64,000 bases of DNA from Cyathus striatus. Lineage: Eukaryota > Basidiomycota > Agaricomycetes > Agaricales > Nidulariaceae. Every line of letters starts with the position of its first letter. The stretch's first letter is position 1. Made by a program: the position numbers and the translations under genes. The stretch is taken from NCBI GenBank assembly GCA_025738555.1, contig JAOVFP010000018.1, positions 868,001 to 932,000 of the forward strand, in the 5' to 3' direction. This document shows, one piece after another, positions 49,112-59,346 of the stretch. The notes below the pieces were generated by a model. The model had not been told where the DNA came from. It did not search any database and was given only the letters and a program-made list of their open reading frames with translations.

Positions 49112-52062
49112 GAAAGCCGGACAACCATGCTTGACTACGTCAAAATCTTTGAGCTCTGACCTTCAGCTCTTCGGCAGAGTGCTTAGATGCTCACTTAGAT
49201 ACTTGCTGTTTAGGCAGAATTTCGGTTAACAACTTAACTAATAATCAGAACCCTGTATATTCAGTACTAATGTAAGACATTAAATTTTAAACAGATTGCA
49301 ACAGCATTAAGTATGTCATTATTGTATGTTTTAATTCCATCATCCAAAGCAAAGAAATGAATACTTAAAAGCCTGGGTCAATAACATAATACAATATGGT
49401 AAGTAATAATCCAATTTCAAAAGTGAATATGCAATGTGTGTTCGGGCTATTCAAGGTTTAAACAACCATGGGCACAAGTGAAATAAATTTGCAAATGTAC
49501 TAGGCAACAGGCATCCTCACAAAGCATTGGGGGCGACTTCATTGGTATATTATCATATATAAAGATCAAAAGGTAAAAGGTTGGTCAATGGACGCTATGT
49601 TCTATTGGTCCAGCAAAGAATTCACTTGTATATGTGCTCTATCTCCCATTATGACTGATGTAATGGAAAGTGGCAATAGATTCCAGTTTCGTTATCCAAG
49701 TATGGAGTAGCCCAAATTGCAGAATTATGATCTGCAAGGAAATGTTGAGCATACTTGCTGTTTATACTAACATAGTGCTTGCTTTAATATTCCATGAATG
49801 AAGTGCCTCTTGTGAAAGCACTTCACTAAACCCTTCAAGTGGTACAAGTGATAATGAGAGTGTATACCTTTATATAAATCTTGATAGTAATACAAAATTT
49901 ACTGATGAAACTTAATTGCCAGCATGTTGAAATTGAAGCTGGGGGAGGAATGAATGATCTGGTACAGTCCAATGCCATTAGATTTATCAGACAATGACTG
50001 ATGTGAAGGTGGTGGTGAGTAGTTAGTTGCTTAAATGCCTTTATAAGAGATCTGAAATTTTATTGCAGGGAAGAAGGGGAGGGCTTTCAATCTGGCATAC
50101 CAATACTTACCTACTGTGTACAAATGTATCATATATCACCAATTGTGCTCCTCCTGATGCACTAGCAGTTAATCTATTTAGGATTAATTCCCACTGTATC
50201 CCATTACTTAACCTATTTTAGATGCCACTCATAGACCAAGGTAGCAAAATGGTTTAACACTGTTCAAATACGAGATGTACTTGGTCTAGCATGGCAACTT
50301 GACACATCAACATCTGTTGTTGGCAAACTGTGCTGTATCCATGAGGGTAGCCATAAGTATGCTTTTTGCACTTTTTACTACCTTCATTGATCACAGGTCA
50401 ACTGGTCACTAATTAATTCCTTTTCAATAAAGTTACCAAACAATATATACTAGTGTACATACACCTTAAACATGGTTGAATACGATTAGAATACAATCCA
50501 TGTATTGAAGATGTCTCAGATCTTTGAAGCTTAGGCACACTTTTACTTTATCGGAGTGTGTCAATTTCTTTCATCAAACTCATTCCACAAGCCTACCGAC
50601 TTATAAACTTATACCAGTATCCATTGAACTTCAAGATACAAAAATATGCCTGCTATTCTAAGTGTGTGTTGATGAGTAGTACTAGCTATAGAGTTTGAAT
50701 TTGAGTGAAGAAGGGCCGGAGAAAAGGATCTATAGAACTTGAGAATGCACTGAAGGACGAAATGGAGAAAGTGGTACTGGTGCGGTAATAAGAGGTACAG
50801 GAAAGAAGGCAAGGGATGATTTGAAAATATATGTATTGAAACTTTATTGTAGATACTTAGCCTGTGCATTAAATAAACGATTTCAGGCAACTACACTTCA
50901 CATATACTTATTCTCCAAGCTTTTCTCAATACCTAATGTACTTATAGTATCACAATGTTAAAAACTTCGACAAAGCCCACACTTTCTCAGTACTCCAAAT
51001 ATGATTTAAGACATTGCTCTTTGTCTCCTTATTCCAAAGACAGATTCAATGTTCCCCATTTTATCTAAAGCATGTACACTTCGTCCTGATGCTCCTAACC
51101 TCGTTTCAGACATCCACACATCGTGTCAGCACTATTATCTTCGTTACAGCCCACTATGCTTCGTCTCTATGCTCATTACTTCGTCCCTAGCTTTTACTTC
51201 ATGTATGGGCTCCAAACTTAGTCTCTGTACTCCACACCACTTCTCTAGGCTCTATAATTCATCGCATCTGTGCTCCCCACCTCGGCTATGTGCCCTATGC
51301 TTCACCTCTGTGCATCCTACTTTATCTCTGTACTCCACACCTCATGTCTGTGCTCTACACTTTGTTTATGTGCTCCTTATTACTTCGTCTCTGTGCTCCC
51401 TTCCTTTATTGGTGCTTACTTCTTCATTTTTGTACACCCTCCTTCTTCTCTGTGCACTCTACTTCATCTCTGCGCATCTTACTTCATGTCAGGCCTCCAG
51501 GCATTGTAGCAATGCTATGAACTTTGCTTAAGGCCCTTATACACCTTATCAAAGCTTCAATTTTTGTTGTAGCTCTCCATTCTTCGATGTCTTCTTCATT
51601 TAAAGCCCTACCTATTGCTTCAATGTGCTAAAATTCACAACAATTACAATGTAACAGTGTAAGTGAAGTATTTAATGAGATAAGCTGGATAGGCACAAAA
51701 CAAATAGTAGTTTTACATGTTTTACTGTCATTTGCATACTTACTCTTGAAATTGGGCTATCAATTATACTTCTTGTATTATGTTATTGACCCAGGCTTTT
51801 AATTATTCATTTTTATATTGTAGATGATGGAACTAAGACATACAATAATAACATACTTAATGTCTATACTGTTGTACCCTGTTCAAAATTTAATGTCTTA
51901 CATTGGTACACAAATATACAGGGTTCTAATTATTAATTAAGTTGTTAGCCAAAATTCTGCCTGAACAGCAAGTACCTAAGTGAGCATCTAAGTGATCTGC
52001 CAAAGAGCTGAAGGTCGGAGCTCAAAGATTTTGACATAGTCGAGCATGGTTGTCTGGCTTTC
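49112..52062. mobile_element. 2.95-kb element with about 285-bp inverted ends
   Basis: 49112-49394 and 51775-52062 are long inverted repeats beginning GAAAGCC(G/A)GACAACCATGCT and containing AAAATCTTTGAGCTC and ACTTAGATAC / ACTTAGGTAC. They end at GGGTCAATAACATAATAC. Substitutions, several at CG sites, separate the arms. The interior contains no recognisable transposase. It has a degenerate minisatellite at 51.05-51.51 kb. Long TIRs fit Mutator-like or foldback elements. A target duplication was not found. Confidence 0.75.
51050..51510 (+). repeat. Degenerate about 20-bp minisatellite
   Basis: Roughly twenty imperfect units are built around CTTCGTCTCTGTGCTCCACA, with spacing of about 20-21 bp. 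All three forward frames are open across it, which produces spurious Cys/Leu/Ser-rich frames. It lies within the long-TIR element. Confidence 0.65.
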
Positions 52063-52064
52063 TG

Positions 52065-53920
52065 TAAATGACATCTCCCTACAAGTTTCTGCAACCTTAC
52101 TACTTCACCATCCCAGTTCTACTTTTCAACTGAAACAATTGACATCTCCAAGCTGCTGATACTCATGTAGTGTTGAACAGATCCAACCTAAAGACCAGAA
52201 TCACACTTTTGACATCATGGACAAGTACCAGATTGCCTTGCGGCTCACTTGAGCATGTTGACAGTTGAACATTGGCAGCTGTTATAGAAGCTAAGATTGA
52301 GAGGAAGCAGGTGATGGCTGGGCAGGGTGCATTGGGTGTCACTGGCTCATTGGTAAGTGACATCTCCCTGCTCAGACTTCCACTCTCATTCAACTCATCA
52401 ACATTTCCTTACTAACTCTACCTCTTCTTGAAGGATGGTCAGGTTCTCATACACAGTCATACTGTTTCCAATAGAAATGAGATAGTTGGATGGGATGGAG
52501 TGGACTTCTAAAACTGCCCAGGTGAGACTGGTGCATCAGATTCTCTTCTGCACTCACCCCCCGATGTTTACACTTGCACTTATCTCTAGCATGACTGTCA
52601 CTACTCCTGTTTGAGAGCTGTATTGAACTCTCTCCTGTTAAGCCTTACATGTATGCACCACCCCTACTAGAAGAGGGAAATTGTATATGGAGCAAGCTAT
52701 ACCATGTTTGGTCCATATGCTCCTCAAAACATCTATGTCACTTAGCAGGTCTATGGCTTATTCTTTGGCATGTCTCTACTCCCTGCATATGCCTGCGGCA
52801 AGACTTTTGAAGGGCTAAAGGATAGCTTGTTAGTGCACATAGGACTCATCATATCTATCATTGTGTATGCAGGTGGTTCTGTCCTTCCTGCTAGTGCCTA
52901 AGCTAGGGCAGAATGAAGGATATAGGCTTAAGAAGTGGAAGGAAATGTAGAGTGGTCCTATAGTCTTCCAAGATGACAGGAAGCCTTTTTTGCTCCTTCT
53001 GCATGCTCACCAGGTAAACCTGAACATTGTGTCTGTTCAAGTGGGATTTCTTGAATGTCTTCATGTGTCAACACCTTGCACCATGCCTGCACTTCTATAG
53101 CACACTCCTAACTATGCTCATTTGAGACATGTCCTGTACCCTCTCCCATTATGCCCTATGCATGTACACTATGTCCACCTAAAACCTGACTGGTTTCATT
53201 CCATGCACTCTCTGCAATGCCTATCCCATCACACAGGGGCTCCAGTCTATTCTTTAGGATGTCTCTACTCCCTATGTGTACTTACAATGAGTCCTTCGAA
53301 TGGACTAAGGTGATAGGAACTTAGTTCACATGGATAGTACCAAGACTTAGTTGGAGTGGAATGGGGCTATACAGCCCTGAGTGGCAGTGACAAGGGCGAT
53401 GGCAATGTAGGGTGGTTCTGGGTTCCATTTGGGACAATGGATACAATGGCCTATCCTGCTCCTTCTACAAGTTCATGGGGGAAACCTCAGTGTTATGGCT
53501 ATTCAAGCAGGTGTTCCTGAATGTCTTCATCCATAAGCCACTTGAGAGTCAATAAAGATTGTAAGCTGTTTTTGGGTGATGTACTGGAAGATGGCTATGC
53601 ATGTTGCCCTTGATGTGGGTATTAGTGAGGTTCAAAAGTATCATTGTCTCACAGGATAACATTATATCATGCCATGTTACATCTGTTTCAGGGTGGGTGG
53701 AATGCACCTCTTTGGATGAGGAGGTATGGCTCCTAGTACAATTGATTCTCTCACTCCACCTGATACTTATGCCTACACATGCCTTTTAGTGCACATATAA
53801 CCATGCTTTTCCAGGACCTATAATGCACTTTATCCAACTATGCCTTATGCATACTCAGTAAGACACCCTTCAAGAAGAGGAAAACCACTGATGAAGCAGC
53901 TAGATGTATATGGATGGAGT
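52065..53920 (+). repeat. Dispersed repeat R, copy 4, with downstream module (CpG-decayed)
   Basis: Same layout as copy 3 at 41.87-43.54 kb. The R segment (52065-52500: GTGTCACTGGCTCATTGGTA, CACACAGTCATACTG) is followed by two copies of the 100-bp subunit (52975-53065 and 53455-53545: TCTGCATGCTCACCAGGTAA; TCTACAAGTTCATGGGGGAA, each ending GAATGTCTTCAT). Where copy 3 has CG this copy mostly has TG or CA. No gene is visible. Confidence 0.6.
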
Positions 53921-53927
53921 CAGAGCT

Positions 53928-54693
53928 TGTTGTGGTTCCTGAGAACTACAAGCATTGATGTATTCCTGTGAATACATGCAATGTAAGTACACTTAGATAA
54001 AAATAGAAATGTACCCTTATAATACTTGGTCTTGAGGTGTGTGCAGGCAAAAGAGTAAGAAATAAGTAGTAATAGTTGGGTTCTTGAAGTGTAGGTCAAC
54101 CAATTTAGTCATGAGCATCACAGGCTACCACCAATTAGAATAGCAGTTGTGTTCAGTAATTGACAATACAGTAACTCCCACTACATTTAGGTAGTAGGGT
54201 CTTGGGGGATGAAAAAAATGGAAATGGTGGGAATTTTCATGAACATGACATGACATCATATTGTAACCTGTTTGGGATTTAAAGTTTTGCATCTGGATTG
54301 GGATTGAAATTTTGGCTTTTCCCCAGTCTCAATCCTAGAGTGGTATGCAGTTTTTAATCCAAGTTTGAGGGGTGATAAGAGAAATATACAAGTCATTATA
54401 ATCAACCAATCATATCATTTGAATTGATCAATTCTCTTTTGGGAAATGGGTACCTTTGAACTTTAATTCACTGAGACTAGCTGAAGTCCCCACCAGAAAG
54501 ACTTGTAAGGACCTCATCACCAACACAGGGAGGAAGATTAAACCCATTTGTGTCTATGGCTAGCTCAAGCAAACCAATTGGGAAACAAGTAGCTGATACC
54601 TTGACATTAAAACCCACACTATCAAACAGACTGATAGTACCAAAACTACAGATCACCACACCTGGTCATTTTTTCACAGAATAACAAACTCCG
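53928..54693 (+). repeat. Possible 5' LTR and leader of the Gag element
   Basis: A segment starting TGTTGTGGTTCCTGAGAACT at 53928 resembles one starting TGTTATAGTTTGTGAAGAAC at 56068 for about 65 bp (shared GTGTATTCC/GATGTATTCC and GAATA). The two flank the Gag relic at the expected places for LTRs, but similarity fades quickly, so LTR ends cannot be fixed. No gene lies between 54150 and 54690. Confidence 0.35.
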
Positions 54694-55825
54694 ATGCAGC
54701 AGAACTCTACCCAAGAAGAACAACAGACTCCAGTAATTCCACTGGTATGGGAACTAGTTGAATATCTAAAAGCAAATCAACCAAGACCTGATACACCTGA
54801 TACTGATCAGTATACAATGGCAGATGAAGGATTACCTCCACTTCCTAGATCATCTACACCTTCCAAAACTTCTAATCACAAATCAGATGTCAGCATAGCT
54901 GAACAAAACACACCACCAAAAGTTAACAATAAAGAATTGAGGTTAAATCCTCCAACTCCTTTTGAAGGAGACAAGAAGAAAGCCAAGAAATGGCTCTGAG
55001 ACATTGAGACTTATCTATTGATAAACAACAAAATTTATGTTGAAGATATACAGAAGATAATGTATGCTATGTCATACATTGGAAGAGGGACAGCAGGGAA
55101 CTGGAAAGAGAAGAAGCAAAATGAGTTCTTCAAAATCAATACACCCAACTTCAGAACTTGGAAGGCATTCAAAGAAGACTTCAAAAAGAATTTCAACCCA
55201 GTTGACAAAAAGATGAAGCCTTTCACAAACTCCAGAACTTAACACAAGGAAAAGGAACAGTTGATGAATGCATTACAGAGTTCAAAATACTCTGTAGCCA
55301 TGTAGATGGCCTTGATGATTATATGAAAATCAATCTATTCAAAGCAGGACTTGCTTGACCACTCCTCAGAAGTGTCCATACTCAAAAGGACATTTCTACC
55401 ACTCTAGAAACCTGGCAGGCCAATGCAAGAAATTCAATTGAAACTGGATACAAGCAAAACAATATGAAAACACAGAGTGAAGAGGGTATTTTGCACCCAG
55501 ACCCAAGACAACACCTGCCTGAGACCCAAATGCAATGGACATTGACCACATCAACCTAAACTATCTAGATGCTAAAACCCAATCTGAATATATAAAAGCT
55601 GGAAAATGTTTCATTTGTACCACCCACAGCCATATGGCTGGGCAATGCCAAAACCAAAATAAAGGAGAAATGACTCCCTGCACAAACACCTGAATCAACA
55701 ATCCCTTCATTAAGAAAATGACTGGAGATGAACTTGCCAAAGAAATGTGGCTTCAAGCAGCTGAGCTCCCAGGAGCAGAACAAATAGTGTTTTTTGACAA
55801 AACTGATAAGATGGGTTTTCATTAA
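54694..55825 (+). pseudogene. Ty3/gypsy Gag, decayed
   Basis: It starts at ATG 54694 (MQQNSTQEEQQ). The capsid region is clear (PPTPFEGDKKKAKKWL, DIETYLLINNKIY, GTAGNWKEKKQNEFF, then TWQANARN). A CCHC zinc knuckle CFICTTHSHMAGQC sits at about 55599-55640. TGA stops at 54997, 55356, 55520 and 55691 fall where family members usually have arginine (CGA). At least one frameshift occurs near 55217. No Pol follows, so this is a partial element, unrelated in orientation to the minus-strand Pol to the right. Confidence 0.82.
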
Positions 55826-56289
55826 GGAGGACTATTAATCCCACAATAGGACCTCCTATTCTACTTTTCAGTGTAATTATAGCTGATATTGAATGAAATA
55901 CTATGTGAGTTCTGATTACTTTAGGAAATGTGGGATTGATATGGCAGCTATTAATTCAATAAGAGACTAATAAATTATATATAACAACTCATATTACATA
56001 AAATTTACCTGGCTGATCTTGGGTTTGAGAGCTGGGGCTAAGTCACATGTTGCCAGCTAAATATATGTGTTATAGTTTGTGAAGAACTATAATCATTGGT
56101 GTATTCCCTTGAATATAAATGTTAGTGTATACATTAGTGTATGGTTACTCACCTTTAATATAATGATTGAATCTGTTATTGAAGGGGTGTTGGGTAGGGT
56201 GAGCATTCATTTAGTTTAGTCTAGAGCGCATTAAGATTCCCTAAGTCAATGTGGTTTAACCATGTTAACCACTAGAGGAAAGGTCAGGT
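55826..56289. other. Gag 3' flank with possible LTR start at 56068
   Basis: No gene is present. The segment from 56068 resembles 53928 onward for about 65 bp and may be the start of a 3' LTR. Confidence 0.3.
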
Positions 56290-57760
56290 AATCTCAGTCT
56301 GTACAGATCTGTACGGATCCGCACAGATCCGTATGGAATCTGCATGGAATCCGAAAATTCCGTATGGATCTGTGCAGATTCTGTGCAGATCCATACAGAC
56401 CCGTACAGACCTGTATAGATACCATACAGAATTTATATAGTGGCTATTATTATTATTAGAGGTGATTATTCTATATGGGTTCCATACATATTCTGCATGG
56501 ATTCTGTGTGGATTCATGCATTGCTGCCTTGTCACAGGTGTCAGTGTGACACTATACAAAATCTGTAATACACTCAATATATAGTATCATGCTCAATGCA
56601 TAGTGTCATACTTAATGTATAGTATCACACTCAATGCATAGTGTCACACTCAACACTTAGTGCCATGCTTAATGTATAGTGTCATGCTTAATGCATAGTA
56701 TCATGCTTAATGCAGAGTGTCACACTCAACCCTTAGTATCACACTCAATGCTTAGTGTCACACTCAACCCTTAGTGTCACACTTAATGCAGAGTGTCACA
56801 CTCAATACTTAGTATCATGCTTAACACTTAGTGTGACACTCAACCCTTAGTGTGACACTCAACCCTTAGTGTCACACTCAACCCTTAGTGTCACACTCAA
56901 CCCTTAGTGTCACACTCAACCCTTAGTGTCACACTCAACCCTTAGTGTCACACTCAACCCATAGTGTCACACTCAACCCATAGTGTCACACTCAACCCAT
57001 AGTGTCACACTCAACCCTTAGTGTCACACTCAACCCATAGTGTCACACTCAACCCTCAGTGTCACACTTAATGCATAGTATCATGCTTAACACTTAGTGT
57101 CACACTCAATGCTTAGTGTCACACTCAACACTTAGTGTCATGCTTAACCCTTAGTGTCATGCTTAACACTTAGTTTCACACTCAACACTTAGTGTCATGC
57201 TTAACCCTTAGTGTCATGCTCAACACTTAGTTTCACACTCAACACTTAGTGTCATGCTTAACCCTTAGTGTCACACTCAACACTTAGTGTCACACTTAAT
57301 GCACAGTGTCACACCTAATGCATAGTGTCACACTCAACCCTTAGTGTCACACTCAACCCTTAGTGTCACACTCAACCCTTAGTGTCACACTCAACACTTA
57401 GTGTCACAATCAATGTATAGTGTCATGCTTAAACCTTAGTGTCACACTTAACTCTTAGTATCACACTTAACCCTTAGTGTCATGCTTAATGCAGAGTGTC
57501 ACACTTAGTGCTTAGTATCACACCATTTTCTATTCTAATTTTCCATAAGAAAATAAGTATAATAAGATTCTGTACAGAATTTTTCAGGTCTGTAATGCAG
57601 AATTCTGCAGAATCTGCATGGAATTTTTGATTCTGTGCAGAATCTGTGCAGAATCTGTACAGACCCAAAAAAACCTCTGCCAAAAAGAAAAAAATCTGTG
57701 CAGATTCTGCACAGATTCCAAAAATTCCATATGGATTCCATGTGGATCTGTACAGAACAC
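56290..57760. mobile_element. Putative word-array element with CTGTACAGATC arms
   Basis: The left arm (56295-56440) and right arm (57560-57755) consist of short related words such as CTGTACAGATC, GGATCTGTGCAG and TGGAATCTGCATGG. Many are self-complementary, so each arm can fold back. The outermost parts of the two arms are inverted relative to each other over CTGTACAGATC. Between them lies the 19-bp minisatellite. The layout parallels the other word-array TIR elements of this window. Precise ends and a target duplication are not resolved. Confidence 0.5.
56577..57520 (+). repeat. 19-bp minisatellite, about 50 units
   Basis: The consensus unit is AGTGTCACACTCAACCCTT, with variants TGCTTAA and CACTTAG. 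Each unit contains AGTGTCACACT, an 11-bp palindrome with a single central base; G at the centre (AGTGTGACACT) also occurs. The most uniform stretch is 56860-57060, with more diverged units at both edges, the pattern expected from unequal exchange. Confidence 0.92.
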
Positions 57761-57802
57761 CTGGCTAAGTGTAAAGAGCTCAGTGATCTTTCCCTCAATA
57801 AG

Positions 57803-58184
57803 TGTTAGAGTGAGTCAGTAACGTCTTATAGCAGTCTTATAGAATAAACAGAGCAGATCTGTGTTTATTTTATATGTTGATTTAGACTTAGTAGTCTCAA
57901 TATGAAGGTTTGAAATATTGTTGGCAAAAAGGATGATATTTATGGTGAGTTTAATCAAGTATTTATACAAAATACCAAGTAGCCTCATGTAATGTATCTA
58001 GATCATTCTACTACCATCACCAGGCATCCATACAATTCATGTGTATGCAGTATAATTCCAGTAATGCATAGAATAAGGAAAAAGTAGAGGCATATGTGTA
58101 GTAGAGTAGTAGTATACTATACTAAGTGAGGGAGTGAGGGATACAAAGGCAAACATAAGTAATAGAGGATCATATATCATAACA
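57803..58184 (-). repeat. 3' LTR of the minus-strand gypsy element, 382 bp
   Basis: It has TG..CA ends with a short inverted repeat (TGTTA at 57803, TAACA at 58180-58184). Immediately inside, on the minus strand, is the polypurine tract GGCAGGGGGGG (58188-58198). A TATA-like TTTGTATAAATACTTG lies inside the LTR. The partner LTR is outside the window, so the target duplication cannot be checked. Confidence 0.75.
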
Positions 58185-58299
58185 ATTCCCCCCCTGCCTT
58201 CATGTATCAAATAAGGAGAGGAGTGATAAGAGTAACATAGAAATTGAAGAATCAGAATTGAATCATTGAAGCAGAGAGCAGTAATGTTTAATGAAAGGG

Positions 58300-59247
58300 A
58301 TGACTCAGTCTCAAGTAAGATCAGTCATAATTGCATCTTTACCCATAGCCTTGTGTCAAGCAGCCTTCTTCTTCCTGTCCTTGCTGAATGCTAATTGAAT
58401 GCTAGTTCTAGCAACTCCCTCAGGGTAAGGTTGAATATGCCACTTCCAGTGATTATGAGTTGGTCCAGGAGCTGAAGATGCAAAGATGAGATGGAATATA
58501 TAATTAAGAGTCAATCATTGTACCGCTTGATGAATGCTTGAACTGAGTGACAGCAACTTGTTTTTCTTCAACTGTGTTATATTCAATTTGATTGGAAGAA
58601 TTATGATGGAGGCTGGAATGAGATAAATTAGAGTGAGGCACAAACAGATATGGATTGAGCTTGAGGTTGTTGCTCCAATCCCAGAAGGAATTGGCTCCAT
58701 TGCACAGGCTTCTGGATTGCGCAGGCTAAATCCAATGAATAGCCTTTCATCCTGCAGACTTGAGGTCTGCATAGAAATCATAGTAAAGCTTACTAAATAG
58801 AGGGATAGGACCTGGTTAGAGGATTCTTGCTGCGAAATTCTTCAGCAAGAATAAATCCAGGAAACTCTAAGCCAACCTCCTGCAGTATGTGGGGAGGTAT
58901 AGTAGTTGGGTAAGTTGAGAAATCTTCCCCATATTGCCGATGATATGCAGCCCTGAGAACATATTGAGCAAGAGTGCGAAGAGAACTCCATAGACCTAGT
59001 GCCTTGAGGTCATTTATCACATAAAATACACCATCCTGACTGAATAAATATGAGAGAGCTGATAGAGGAGCATATGTATGAATAGAGATACTTCGTTGCG
59101 AGATTCCATAATTTTGTCCTTTCGCAAGGGGGAGAATATAGGTGATAAAATCGAGGTAAAGACTTGCAACTCCTCATTACTGTTGGGTGGAAAAGGTGCA
59201 AGATCATAGGAAGCATTGGAAACTTGGAGATCATTGTTGGAAGACAT
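58300..59247 (-). pseudogene. Extra 3' ORF of the gypsy element, unrecognised function
   Basis: A second protein is encoded between Pol and the LTR. It starts at ATG 59247 (MSSNNDLQVSNASYDLAPFP) and continues with LRKDKIMESRNEVSLFIHML. After a 1-nt shift near 59040 it reads VINDLKALGLWSSLRTLAQY, TYPTTIPPHI and PLTRSY. It then reaches GANSFWDWSNN and IEYNTVEEKQVAVTQF. A 52-nt GT-AG intron (58472-58523) joins this to APGPTHNHWKWHIQPYPEG and FSKDRKKKAA. Internal stops are present. I associate such an extra ORF with Agaricomycete gypsy elements, but its role is unknown to me. A TATA-like GGGTATAAGTATTC lies at 59310-59325, upstream. Confidence 0.6.
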
Positions 59248-59346
59248 GTTGAAAGGGACTAATACAAGAAGAATAATGATGGGTGGTACTAAATCTTCGT
59301 GATCGAGCTGAATACTTATACCCTTTGACCTCGATTAATTTGCCAT

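Noticed and set aside
51049..51531. 160-codon Cys/Leu/Ser-rich frame
   Set aside because: It lies on a degenerate 20-bp minisatellite inside a transposon and is open in all three forward frames.
56577..57520. CRISPR-like regular array
   Set aside because: Units are contiguous 19-mers without unique spacers, in a eukaryotic setting.
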